The position numbers and the translations under genes are program-made. Source: a virus. Taken from it: 34,265 nt of DNA. The stretch covers positions 1 to 34,265 of the IMG/VR virus record IMGVR_UViG_3300048112_000090; one strand, given 5' to 3'. Below the pieces are notes generated by a model that ran no database searches, was not told the origin of the DNA, and saw only the letters and a list, made by a program, of their open reading frames with translations. Each line of letters opens with the position of its first letter. The stretch's first letter is position 1. Of this stretch, positions 1 to 6,550 are shown in pieces.

Positions 1-141
1 AATTACTTATTCTTGGTACAGAAAAAGATTATCAACCCCTTCCGAAGACCCCAATCAGACAGGAGATTTAAAAGTATCAGGTCTTGTTAATTGCATACAA
101 GATGGAAGTACTATTCAAATAGGTAGTGATATTGGAGGATA
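1..141. repeat. Left copy of terminal direct repeat (assembly overlap)
   Basis: This stretch matches 34125-34265 at a constant offset of 34124, with mismatches only at 127 (T versus A) and 139 (A versus G). It shows that the sequence closes into a circle of about 34,124 bp. Both mismatches lie near the extreme right end, so read-end error or a minor variant explains them better than true diverged repeats. Confidence 0.93.
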
Positions 142-787
142 TGACAGGTTCTCTGCAACATTTGACGTAGTAGATGGGAGTTTAGAAGCTAAAATTAGAT
201 TGTACTTTGGAGAAGTTGTAGGTATAGGTAATTCATCTGTCGCTTATTTTGGACACCAAGTTGAAATTGGAGCACACGCAACATCTTACATTCCAACAGA
301 TACAGATTCCACTTCAACAAGAATCAATGACAGAGGTAATTTAGCAGGTAATTTTGATTTTAATAGTGCTGAAGGGGTTCTTGAAGCAAGATTTAAAGCG
401 TTTACTACGGATAATACTTCGAGAAGAATAACATTGGGTGCAACAACTTCAAACAGAGTGGTTTTAGGTTATGGTTATAATAATGGAACTGTAAAGCCTT
501 ATCTATTGATTGTTGGGTCAGCAAATGATGATATATATATTAGTATGCCTTCATCTTTTAATATATTTGACTACAACACTTATCAGTTGAAGTTCCAATC
601 GGGAAATAATGAGCTAAAGATAAACGGAGAATTAGTTGATACAGACACTACTTTTAAAGGTCTTAATTTTACTTTTAGTGCCTCATTAACAAATATATCT
701 TTAAATTATTACAACAATTCAAGTAATAGAATATTTCAAGGAGGTCTAAAACATATCAAAGTTTACGATTCAATAACAGATTTTTAA
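1..787 (+). CDS. Fibre / receptor-binding protein, C-terminal part (gene split by the window ends)
   Basis: Reading frame 2 is open from base 2 to the TAA at 785-787. It continues the frame that starts at 33364, so the joined gene is about 1548 bp (515 aa). The segment includes VEIGAHATSYIPT, a beta-strand signature also present in the neighbouring fibre gene at 32206 (QVEEKGYASSYIPT). It is followed by a concanavalin-A/LamG-like region (residues that read KFQSGNNELKINGEL and end KHIKVYDS). Such beta-sandwich modules usually decorate tail or head fibres and bind cell-surface glycans. The internal ATG at 200 is not the true start, because the frame is open upstream of it. Function is inferred from fold-like sequence and position. 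Confidence 0.8.
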   Translation, partial: ITYSWYRKRLSTPSEDPNQTGDLKVSGLVNCIQDGSTIQIGSDIGGYDRFSATFDVVDGSLEAKIRLYFGEVVGIGNSSVAYFGHQVEIGAHATSYIPTDTDSTSTRINDRGNLAGNFDFNSAEGVLEARFKAFTTDNTSRRITLGATTSNRVVLGYGYNNGTVKPYLLIVGSANDDIYISMPSSFNIFDYNTYQLKFQSGNNELKINGELVDTDTTFKGLNFTFSASLTNISLNYYNNSSNRIFQGGLKHIKVYDSITDF

Positions 788-796
788 TAAATAATT

Positions 797-1153
797 ATGG
801 CAATACACATAGGCAAATATGCCTTCAATTCAAAAGAACAAGCACAAGACAAAATCGAGGCTTTAGGAGTAGAACAAGACCAAGAAGGAAACCCATATCC
901 AACACATCATCACACAGTCGTTGAATTAGGATTGGAGGTTATTCAAGAGGCGGTTTACGAGGAAGGAGAATTGGTTTCTGAAACTGTATTCGGTACTGAC
1001 TACCTTGTTGATGTTCTTTGGAGTAACTTAGAAGCAGACGAGGATGGAGAGATTGATCATCCTTACGGATGGAAGTCTTATTCTGTTGATATTGATACAG
1101 AAGGCATTCACGGCTTCTTAGGACTAAGCTACCAAGACTTAAAGATTTCATAA
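797..1153 (+). CDS. Conserved hypothetical protein downstream of the fibre gene
   Basis: This 118-aa acidic protein begins MAIHIGKYAF and contains a histidine run (THHHTVVELG) near residues 36-46 and a DxDTEGIHGFLG motif near the C-terminus. It starts 9 bp after the fibre gene and ends 1 bp before the small membrane protein gene, so it belongs to the same transcript. It has no signal peptide, membrane segment or enzyme motif. Its place between the fibre and lysis genes suggests a virion-associated or fibre-accessory role, but that is only positional inference. I recall similar short proteins beside fibres in Bacteroidota phages and cannot assign a function. Confidence 0.75.
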   Translation: MAIHIGKYAFNSKEQAQDKIEALGVEQDQEGNPYPTHHHTVVELGLEVIQEAVYEEGELVSETVFGTDYLVDVLWSNLEADEDGEIDHPYGWKSYSVDIDTEGIHGFLGLSYQDLKIS

Positions 1154-1154
1154 G

Positions 1155-1307
1155 ATGACACAGGATTTGAAAGTGTACGCACTAAGCATAGGAACATTTG
1201 GAATATCAATGAGTAATATTGACATCATTTTAAAGATTACGTTGATGCTTGTTACTATTGGGTACACAATTCAAAAGTGGTACATAATGAATAAAAAGAA
1301 TAAATGA
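1155..1307 (+). CDS. Small single-span membrane protein, holin-like
   Basis: The 50-aa product has a short polar N-terminus (MTQDLKVYAL), a long hydrophobic stretch at about residues 9-40 (containing IDIILKITLMLVTIGYTI) and a basic tail (NKKNK). This is the layout of small phage holins and of regulatory membrane peptides. Its TGA (1305-1307) overlaps the ATG of the endolysin gene at 1304 in an ATGA arrangement, which indicates translational coupling. Lying directly before a peptidoglycan peptidase supports a lysis role. It could instead be an antiholin or pinholin, since a second holin type is encoded at 1935. Confidence 0.75.
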   Translation: MTQDLKVYALSIGTFGISMSNIDIILKITLMLVTIGYTIQKWYIMNKKNK

Positions 1308-1675
1308 GATTAACAAAGAACTTTAACTTATCAGAGTTTGACTGCAAGGATGGTACAGAGATGCCATCTGAATTATTGACTAATGTCTTAGAATTAGCAG
1401 AGAACCTCCAGGTGCTTAGAGATTTTGTTGGAGTGCCTATTAAAATAAATTCTTCGTACAGAAGCCTTCGTCATAATGCAAATATTAATGGGTCAAAATC
1501 CAGTCAGCATTTGTTCGCTAAAGCAGCAGACATCGTTGTTGAATCTAAAAGCCCTGAACAAGTCGCTAACATTATAAAGGCACTTATATTAGAAGGCAAG
1601 ATGAAGCAAGGAGGGATTGGAGTCTACAATACATTTACACACTACGATATCAGAGGACATAAAGCACGATGGTAA
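1304..1675 (+). CDS. Endolysin, peptidase M15 family (D-Ala-D-Ala carboxypeptidase-like)
   Basis: The 123-aa product matches the compact M15 peptidases of phages, which cleave the stem peptides of peptidoglycan. Visible zinc-site residues are His69 and Asp76 in SSQHLFAKAAD, and His113 in FTHYD; SSYRS (residues 50-54) is the usual strand before the site. There is no signal peptide, so export to the periplasm should depend on the adjacent holins. It overlaps its upstream neighbour by 4 bp and its downstream neighbour by 7 bp, forming a tight lysis cassette. Family assignment is strong; the exact bond cleaved is not evident from sequence. Confidence 0.9.
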   Translation: MRLTKNFNLSEFDCKDGTEMPSELLTNVLELAENLQVLRDFVGVPIKINSSYRSLRHNANINGSKSSQHLFAKAADIVVESKSPEQVANIIKALILEGKMKQGGIGVYNTFTHYDIRGHKARW

Positions 1676-1938
1676 ATAAATTCAAAAGTACATTGTTGCG
1701 TAGCTTGGTCAAGGAGCGACGTTTAACACCTTTAGAAAGACTTGCTAATAGATTAGGTTATATGGGTACAGGATTCTTTGTTACTGCACCACACCTTCTA
1801 CCACAATCATCAGGAATGGTTGTCTATATACTTGCAGGTTTATTGTCATTGCCTCAAGTACTGGTAGCAAAACAATGGAACTTAGTCATTGTGAATTTAA
1901 ACGTAATGATGGCATACTTAATACTATTAGTAAAATGA
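1669..1938 (+). CDS. Membrane protein of the lysis cassette
   Basis: This is an 89-aa protein with a basic N-terminus (residues 1-25, KERRLTPLERLANR) followed by two hydrophobic segments, about residues 29-60 and 68-88. It overlaps the endolysin by 7 bp and the next gene by an ATGA junction at 1935-1938. Two spans and a positively charged N-terminus are compatible with a holin, an antiholin or a spanin-like helper. No conserved family is recognised. Its position between the endolysin and a three-span holin candidate makes a lysis role likely. Confidence 0.75.
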   Translation: MVNKFKSTLLRSLVKERRLTPLERLANRLGYMGTGFFVTAPHLLPQSSGMVVYILAGLLSLPQVLVAKQWNLVIVNLNVMMAYLILLVK

Positions 1939-2324
1939 GTTGGATAAGCAAACTTTTAGGAACAGGCACAAAAGGAATTGGAGATTTAGCGAAGGACATT
2001 CGTGAAGCTCTCAAGGGAAAAGAACTTGATCCTAACAAACAACTTGAAACTGCCGAAAGACTTGTTGAATTACAAGCTAAGATAAACGAAACAGAGGCAG
2101 GACATCGAACGATCTTCGTTGCAGGATGGCGACCTTTTATCGGTTGGGTTATTGGTGTTGCCTTACTTTACAACTTTATACTACGTGATTTAATCATATT
2201 TGCACATCCTGAATGGTCTGACTTACCGGCACTTCAAATGGATGAGTTATTCACTATTCTATTCGGTATGCTTGGCTTAGGAGGGATGCGTACTTGGGAA
2301 AAGAAGCAGGGTGTAACTAAGTAG
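1935..2324 (+). CDS. Putative holin, three-transmembrane type
   Basis: The 129-aa protein has an amphipathic N-terminal half (MSWISKLLG, then a charged helix with ETAERLVELQAKINETEAGH). The hydrophobic C-terminal half begins GWRPFIGWVIGVALLYNFIL and ends in a second hydrophobic region (ELFTILFGMLGLGG). The W-R-P-F-I-G-W motif after a charged helix is characteristic of the Holin_3TMs family as I remember it. I chose the ATG at 1935 over the in-frame ATG at 1875, because 1935 gives an ATGA overlap and a sensible N-terminus, whereas the longer form would overlap the upstream membrane protein by 64 bp. It ends the lysis cassette. Confidence 0.8.
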   Translation: MSWISKLLGTGTKGIGDLAKDIREALKGKELDPNKQLETAERLVELQAKINETEAGHRTIFVAGWRPFIGWVIGVALLYNFILRDLIIFAHPEWSDLPALQMDELFTILFGMLGLGGMRTWEKKQGVTK

Positions 2325-2360
2325 TTATTCACATTGTTAATACATTTATAGTTTAAGGTA

Positions 2361-2391
2361 TTGACTTTTGCCTACTCGTACTGTACCTTTG
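2361..2391 (+). promoter_or_regulatory. Bacteroidota-type promoter P1
   Basis: TTG (2361-2363, within TATTGAC) is followed after exactly 20 bp by TACCTTTG (2384-2391), fitting the TTG-N19/20-TAnnTTTG form. The nearest downstream protein gene is 447 bp away, so it may drive a short untranslated RNA or contribute to the early transcript. Confidence 0.65.
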
Positions 2392-2406
2392 CTACACAGG
2401 GTTACT

Positions 2407-2464
2407 TCACGACACATACATATCACGAGTTAATGGAATCCAATATCACGACACTATATAGTGT
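2407..2464. promoter_or_regulatory. Operator-like repeats and palindrome downstream of P1
   Basis: TCACGA occurs three times (2407-2412, 2423-2428, 2446-2451). Two copies extend to ATATCACGA and two to TCACGACAC. They are followed by a perfect 14-bp palindrome ACACTATATAGTGT at 2451-2464. The block lies just past the presumed P1 start site, a typical place for a repressor to bind. ATATCACGA recurs at 18967-18975 in the other large control region. No DNA-binding protein can be assigned from sequence. Confidence 0.4.
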
Positions 2465-2472
2465 TATGGTTG

Positions 2473-2527
2473 TGCCTAAAAAAATAAAAACAATATATTG
2501 TAGGTTTTTTTTACTTTTCATTAGGCA
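2473..2527 (+). terminator. Possible weak terminator or attenuator
   Basis: TGCCTAA (2473-2479) and TTAGGCA (2521-2527) form a 7-bp inverted repeat. Inside lie an A-rich tract, the palindrome ACAATATATTGT and a run of eight Ts (about 2505-2512). A-tract to T-tract pairing could terminate transcription from either side. The stem is AT-rich, so the call is tentative. Confidence 0.3.
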
Positions 2528-2552
2528 TACTCTACATAAGTTATTATATTTG
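2521..2552 (+). promoter_or_regulatory. Candidate promoter P2 ahead of the structured RNA
   Basis: TATATTTG at 2545-2552 is a perfect -7 box. The expected -33 position holds only TTA (2521-2523, 21 bp away), so the promoter may be weak or activator-dependent. A start site near 2558 would place the three hairpins and the terminator at 2736-2767 on one RNA. Confidence 0.45.
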
Positions 2553-2557
2553 TACTA

Positions 2558-2767
2558 TAACCGAGTGTTAGTTAAGGTTTTTTAGTTTGTGAGATGGCTA
2601 TCGTCTGTAATGGACACCATCTGTTACTCAGATATACTACAAACTACAATGAGTAGTATATCAACAAGATTGCAAGATATTGAACCATCTTGCAGTCACT
2701 AAGTTTTTACTTTGTTTGTTTGTTTTAATTGAAGGAGTGCCAGGAATTAAGTTTTTTGGCATTTTTT
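2558..2767 (+). ncRNA. Candidate structured non-coding RNA, about 210 nt
   Basis: Between a -7 box and an intrinsic terminator lie three consecutive inverted repeats and no substantial reading frame. Hairpin 1: AGATGG 2592-2597 with CCATCT 2617-2622, plus an inner GTC/GAC pair. Hairpin 2: GATATACTAC 2631-2640 with GTAGTATATC 2653-2662, 10 bp perfect with a 12-nt loop. Hairpin 3: TGCAAGAT 2671-2678 with ATCTTGCA 2687-2694, 8 bp perfect with an 8-nt loop. A competing pairing TACTCA/TGAGTA (around 2625-2630 and 2650-2655) overlaps hairpin 2, so alternative folds are possible. Two tiny frames (20 codons from 2594, 17 codons from 2649) sit on the hairpins and could be leader peptides. The RNA class is unknown to me; the 5' end is inferred. 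Confidence 0.5.
2736..2767 (+). terminator. Intrinsic terminator
   Basis: A 7-bp stem (AGTGCCA 2736-2742 with TGGCATT 2757-2763, one G-U pair) with a 14-nt loop runs into six Ts at 2762-2767. It would end transcripts from P1/P2 just before promoter P3. Confidence 0.6.
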
Positions 2768-2778
2768 CTCTTTTTATG

Positions 2779-2809
2779 TTGCATATGACAACAATAGTCA
2801 CTATATTTG
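2779..2809 (+). promoter_or_regulatory. Bacteroidota-type promoter P3 of the replication operon
   Basis: TTG at 2779-2781 is followed after exactly 20 bp by TATATTTG at 2802-2809. The first gene of the replication and recombination operon starts at 2838. An AGGAGG at 2813-2818 lies 19 bp before that ATG, too far for normal Shine-Dalgarno use. This is one of the best promoter matches in the window. Confidence 0.8.
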
Positions 2810-2837
2810 TCAGGAGGAAACATTTAAAAACTATATT

Positions 2838-2999
2838 ATGAACGAAGATTTATTAAAAATGCAGTCAGATATGATTGACGATTTAAGGAAACTTGTAAGA
2901 GATCAGGAGCTTGAGATAGAGCATTTGGTTGGCAGGAAATTACAATTAGAATCACAAGTACGAATATTAACAAAGAAAAACAGTAATCTTAATTATTAA
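2838..2999 (+). CDS. Small coiled-coil protein
   Basis: This is a 53-aa protein, strongly charged and with heptad-like hydrophobic spacing (DLLKMQSDMIDDLRKLV, then LEIEHLV), so one helical coiled coil is expected over most of its length. It is the first gene after promoter P3 and ends 3 bp before the ERF gene, so the two should be co-transcribed. It may dimerise or act as an adaptor for the recombination proteins. No family is recognised. Confidence 0.7.
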   Translation: MNEDLLKMQSDMIDDLRKLVRDQELEIEHLVGRKLQLESQVRILTKKNSNLNY

Positions 3000-3002
3000 A
3001 CT

Positions 3003-3524
3003 ATGGCAACAGAAAACACAAACATCTACAAAGCATTGGCAACATTCCAACAAGAATGTCCAGTAATTCACAAGGGAACTTCAGGGTATGGTTACAGTTA
3101 TGCTGACCTACCAACAATTTTTAGTATTATCAATCCAATTCTACAAAGTAACGGATTAGGATTTACGCAACTTATCCAAGATGGTGCAATCGAAACTATC
3201 TTATTCCACACAGAGAGTGGTCAGACTATCAAGAGTGTTACATCTATTCCTGAGAACGTATCGTTAAAAGGTATGAATGAATACCAAGTATTAGGTTCTG
3301 CAATCACTTACATCAGACGTTACGCATTGAGTAGTTTATTAGGAATCGTTACAGATAAGGATACAGATGCTGCTACACCAAAGCAAGTTAGAAAGCCTGT
3401 CCTTAACGCTGCAACCCCAGCATTTGAGAAGGCACTAAAGTTTGTACGAGAAGGTGGTAGTATATCAGCTATCGAGTCTAAGTATTCATTAGGAACAGAA
3501 GTTAAGGCACTATTAAAACTATAA
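3003..3524 (+). CDS. erf: ERF-family single-strand annealing protein
   Basis: This 173-aa protein fits the ERF superfamily of phage recombinases, which coat single-stranded DNA and anneal complementary strands. The recognisable core is YSYADLPTIFSIINPILQ (about residues 27-44), followed by GLGFTQ and the conserved GSAITYIRRYALSSLLGI (about residues 98-115), then a TDKDTDA acidic motif. The C-terminal 45 residues are variable, as usual, and probably bind a partner. An SSB-like gene lies downstream and a RecE-type nuclease at 10349, which together complete a recombination module. The family call is confident. Confidence 0.88.
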   Translation: MATENTNIYKALATFQQECPVIHKGTSGYGYSYADLPTIFSIINPILQSNGLGFTQLIQDGAIETILFHTESGQTIKSVTSIPENVSLKGMNEYQVLGSAITYIRRYALSSLLGIVTDKDTDAATPKQVRKPVLNAATPAFEKALKFVREGGSISAIESKYSLGTEVKALLKL

Positions 3525-3526
3525 TT

Positions 3527-3760
3527 ATGAAGAAGGTATTTTTTACATTATGTATGTTTATGGCAGTAGCATCATTTGCTCAGTCATCAGAATATAGAGA
3601 AGGATTTAAAGATGGTTATTGCGAAGGATGGAGAGATGTCAAAGGACAGTACACATACTGCCCATACGCACCATTAGCACCATTCCCTGAATACGGAAGG
3701 AATAATTATAGAGGAGGCTATAACGCAGGATTTAAGAAAGGCAGACGAGCTGCATATTAA
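3527..3760 (+). CDS. Small exported protein, Gly/Tyr-rich, unknown function
   Basis: The 77-aa product has a clear signal peptide: MKK, a hydrophobic core (residues 4-16) and a likely signal peptidase I site after SFA or SFAQ near residue 19. The mature part of about 58 residues is rich in Gly, Tyr and Arg (YREGFKDGYCEGWRDVKGQ, then NYRGGYNAGFKKGRRA) with two cysteines. It sits between the ERF and SSB-like genes, an unexpected place for a secreted protein. An envelope role such as superinfection exclusion or host surface change is possible but unproven. Confidence 0.75.
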   Translation: MKKVFFTLCMFMAVASFAQSSEYREGFKDGYCEGWRDVKGQYTYCPYAPLAPFPEYGRNNYRGGYNAGFKKGRRAAY

Positions 3761-3800
3761 GAATAATTATAAATAAGTAATCAATTAAAATCAGTAAATT

Positions 3801-4076
3801 ATGAGTCAAGAAGAAAGAAAGTACGTAGGAAGAGGTAAGAAAGCAGGTAACTTTGACCTTGTTAATTTCAGTATCTCTGAATCAAAAGTAAAGGAGAATT
3901 GGTTTGAGTACAACGGAGAGCGTTATCTCAAGCTAACGATCGGGGCATTGAAGAACCCTGACAACTATGGTAAAACACATTCCGTTTGGATTGATGACTA
4001 CAAGCCGAAGGAAGGTGGTAATAATGGAGGTGGTCAAGCACCTGCTAAGGAGAAGTTGAATGACTTGCCATTTTAG
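3801..4076 (+). CDS. SSB-like DNA-binding protein
   Basis: The 91-aa protein ends in a glycine-rich linker (GGNNGGGQAP) and the acidic tip LNDLPF. This is the arrangement of bacterial single-stranded DNA-binding proteins, whose tails end in D-D-x-P-F and recruit other replication proteins. The N-terminal 65 residues contain beta-strand-like segments (FDLVNFSISESKV, YLKLTIGALKN, THSVWIDDYKP) but are shorter than a standard OB fold. It lies between ERF and the primase-helicase, in agreement with a role at the fork. The SSB-like tail is seen; the function is inferred. Confidence 0.65.
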   Translation: MSQEERKYVGRGKKAGNFDLVNFSISESKVKENWFEYNGERYLKLTIGALKNPDNYGKTHSVWIDDYKPKEGGNNGGGQAPAKEKLNDLPF

Positions 4077-4103
4077 GTTAAGTTAATGGTAGAAAGGTAA
4101 TCG

Positions 4104-4123
4104 GAGGGGTGTAAAATCCCCTC
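4104..4123 (+). promoter_or_regulatory. Intergenic GC-rich hairpin without U-tract
   Basis: GAGGGG (4104-4109) pairs perfectly with CCCCTC (4118-4123) across an 8-nt loop, in the 66-bp gap between the SSB-like and winged-helix genes. There is no following T run, so it more likely protects or processes the mRNA, or shapes translation of the next gene, than terminates. Confidence 0.4.
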
Positions 4124-4142
4124 TATTATCAAAACAAAACAA

Positions 4143-4418
4143 ATGAAAAACAAAGCAAGGTTTGTAAATGTAAACTTAGAACTTATGGTAAAAGACTTAA
4201 ATATAAAAGAAGTAACACTACTATCATTGATACAGTCGTTAGCTAAAAAGAAAGGCTACTGCTTTGCTACTAACGAGATGTTATCTGAGTCCTTAGGGAT
4301 TCACGACAGAACACTATACCGAATGCTGAATAAATTAGAAGAAGGTGGTCATATATCAAGAGTCACTCAATCTATCGGCAACTACGGAAAGGAAAGAAGA
4401 ATATACTTACACGATTAA
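4143..4418 (+). CDS. Winged-helix DNA-binding protein
   Basis: This 91-aa protein consists almost wholly of a winged helix-turn-helix: LNIKEVTLLSLIQSLAKKKG, then CFATNEMLSESLGIHDRTLYRML as turn and recognition helix (about residues 40-63), then a wing (NYGKERRIYLHD). Similar domains occur in phage replication initiators and in small regulators. It ends 1 bp before the primase-helicase gene, so an initiator or helicase-loading role is reasonable. It could instead be an early transcription regulator. Confidence 0.75.
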   Translation: MKNKARFVNVNLELMVKDLNIKEVTLLSLIQSLAKKKGYCFATNEMLSESLGIHDRTLYRMLNKLEEGGHISRVTQSIGNYGKERRIYLHD

Positions 4419-4419
4419 G

Positions 4420-6162
4420 ATGGCAACACTAAGCGACTTTATCAACTTGGATATTCAACCCAAGTCCGGTACGGCAAGGCAACAGAAAGTAAAGTGTCCT
4501 AAATGCAGAGAGAAAGGCAAGACTAATTACAATGACCATTGTCTAAGCATAAACATAGACGAAGGATTGTATAACTGCCATAAATGCGGTTGGAATGGGA
4601 GAATAACAAACGGCAAGACAATCAAACAAATGATAGAAGAAACTAAACAATACAAAGCTCCACAATCAACAAGCCTAAAGTCTATAAACGACAAGGGTAT
4701 AGATTTCCTAAAGAGCAGAGGAATCACTCAAGAGGTAATCGACAATAACAAGATCCATTCATCTTCGGATGGTAAAAGCGTAATCTTCCCATACTACAAA
4801 GAAGGTAGCTTAATCAATTACAAGACAAGAAACATAGCAGATAAGAAGTTCTTCCAGGCTAAGGAGGCAGAACCTATTATGTATAACTACGACAGAGTTG
4901 TAAACCAAAACTTTATCGTTGTTTGCGAAGGAGAGATAGATTCATTGTCTTGGGAGGTTGCAGGAATCAAATCCCATACAACAGTCAATCAAGGTGCGCC
5001 AAACGTAGCAGACAAGAACATAGACAAGAAACTGGAATGTCTTAACACTTCTGCTGACATCTTTAAGACTCCCCATACAATCTACATATCAGTAGATAAT
5101 GATGAGAACGGAAGATTGTTAGAGAAAGAGCTTGTTAGAAGGTTTGGAGCAGAGAGATGCAGAATAGTCGATTTCAGCCCCTTTAAGGATGCGAATGAGG
5201 TATTAGTCCAAGAAGGAGTAGAAAGTCTTCAGAAACGCATTAAAAGTGCCTCTACACCGAAGGTAGACGGAATCTTTACTGTTGATGATATCACCGATAG
5301 TATGTTGGATGGTTATCGCAATGGTCAAGAGAGAGGTACAACTACTTATATTCCTGAAGTAGACAGAGCCTGGACTTGGAGAGCAGGAGAGGTAAACATT
5401 TGGACAGGATACCAAAACGAGGGAAAGAGTTTATTCTTGAATCAGTTGGCAACAATTAAGGCAAGTGTCGATGGTTGGAAGTTCGCAGTATTTAGTCCTG
5501 AGAATATGCCTATGAATGACTTCTTCAATGACATTATTGAGATGTATATTGGCAAGAGTTGCGACCCTTACTATAAGAATAACTATATGAGCGAGGGAGA
5601 GTACAGGCAAGGTATGGACTTCGTTAAGAATCACTTTAACGTAATCTATCCTAAGAAGAATTTTACATTAGATACTATATTCCAAAAGGCTAAGTACCTT
5701 ATAAAAACACAAGGTATCAGAGCTTTGATTATTGACCCTTACAATACTGTTCAGCATAAGATGAATAGAGGAGAACGTGAGGACTTATACATCTCCAGGT
5801 TTATGAGTGAACTTAAAAGGTTTGCAGTAGACAACAATATATCAATACACTTAGTAGCACACCAAGTAACCCCACAGAAAGGAGATGATGGTAGATACCC
5901 AAAGCCTGACGTAAACAGAATCAAGGGTGGAGGTACATTTGCTGACAAGGCTGACAATGTATTGTTTGTGTGGCGACCTGATAGAGCTATTGACTTTTCA
6001 AGCAGAAAGGTTATCTTTGGTTCACAGAAGATCAAGAAACAGAAACTTGTTGGATACCCTCAAGACATAGATAACATATCATTTGACATTAAGTCATCGA
6101 GATATTCCTTTAGTGGGAACACACCTTTTGTACAATTAGATAAAATAAGACTCAATGGATAA
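4420..6162 (+). CDS. Primase-helicase (T7 gp4/Twinkle-like)
   Basis: The 580-aa protein carries the full primase-helicase layout. A zinc ribbon holds Cys26, Cys29, Cys53 and Cys56. A TOPRIM domain follows, with VVCEGEIDSLS and IYISVDNDENG. The C-terminal DnaB/RecA-type helicase has Walker A GYQNEGKS (residues 330-337), Walker B ALIIDPYN and the downstream HLVAHQVTP segment. It should unwind the fork and lay primers in phage DNA replication. I chose the ATG at 4420, after the stop of the upstream gene, rather than the in-frame ATG at 4345, which would overlap that gene by 74 bp. No DNA polymerase is encoded in the window, so the host enzyme must be used. Confidence 0.92.
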   Translation: MATLSDFINLDIQPKSGTARQQKVKCPKCREKGKTNYNDHCLSINIDEGLYNCHKCGWNGRITNGKTIKQMIEETKQYKAPQSTSLKSINDKGIDFLKSRGITQEVIDNNKIHSSSDGKSVIFPYYKEGSLINYKTRNIADKKFFQAKEAEPIMYNYDRVVNQNFIVVCEGEIDSLSWEVAGIKSHTTVNQGAPNVADKNIDKKLECLNTSADIFKTPHTIYISVDNDENGRLLEKELVRRFGAERCRIVDFSPFKDANEVLVQEGVESLQKRIKSASTPKVDGIFTVDDITDSMLDGYRNGQERGTTTYIPEVDRAWTWRAGEVNIWTGYQNEGKSLFLNQLATIKASVDGWKFAVFSPENMPMNDFFNDIIEMYIGKSCDPYYKNNYMSEGEYRQGMDFVKNHFNVIYPKKNFTLDTIFQKAKYLIKTQGIRALIIDPYNTVQHKMNRGEREDLYISRFMSELKRFAVDNNISIHLVAHQVTPQKGDDGRYPKPDVNRIKGGGTFADKADNVLFVWRPDRAIDFSSRKVIFGSQKIKKQKLVGYPQDIDNISFDIKSSRYSFSGNTPFVQLDKIRLNG

Positions 6163-6550
6163 CCAACCTCAAGAAGTCATATTAGACTTGCCTATATTTA
6201 TTAAGCAAACCAAAGGCAAAGTCAAGTGGCTTACATTAAACAACTATCGTAACTGGCACTATCAGACATCGAACGGTTTGAAAGTGAAGTTTAAGAAGGA
6301 AGTAACCCCTTTACTTAAATTTAAGATACAAGGAAAGGTTCGCATAGACTATTACTACTATGCCCCTGACAAAAGAAAGAGAGATTTGATGAACGTGATT
6401 AGTGTTGTAGATAAGTTCTTTCAGGATGCGATGGTTGAGAGAGGTTGTATTGAGGCAGATGATTTGTCTATTGTAGTAGAAGTAAACTCAAAGTCAATGG
6501 GAATTGATAGAGATAACCCAAGATTAGTAGCAAAAATAACCAAGTTATGA
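6155..6550 (+). CDS. rusA: RusA-like Holliday junction resolvase
   Basis: This 131-aa protein shows the RusA family pattern: DYYYYAPDKRKRDLMNVISVVDKFF (about residues 67-91), where the aspartates after the KR-rich segment are the usual metal ligands, then GCIEADDLSI and a final strand with the N-P-R segment. RusA enzymes cleave four-way junctions as metal-dependent dimers. The gene overlaps the primase-helicase by 8 bp and the sigma-like gene by 4 bp (ATGA), so translation is coupled. It would resolve branched intermediates made by the ERF-based recombination system. Confidence 0.85.
   Translation: MDNQPQEVILDLPIFIKQTKGKVKWLTLNNYRNWHYQTSNGLKVKFKKEVTPLLKFKIQGKVRIDYYYYAPDKRKRDLMNVISVVDKFFQDAMVERGCIEADDLSIVVEVNSKSMGIDRDNPRLVAKITKL

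Noticed and set aside
2361-2585. 74-aa + strand frame in the control region
   Set aside because: It starts at a -33 box and runs through operator repeats, an inverted repeat and a promoter. Amino acid composition is not protein-like.
5751-6035. 94-aa frame on the - strand in the primase-helicase gene
   Set aside because: It is antisense to conserved helicase motifs and has no coding context.
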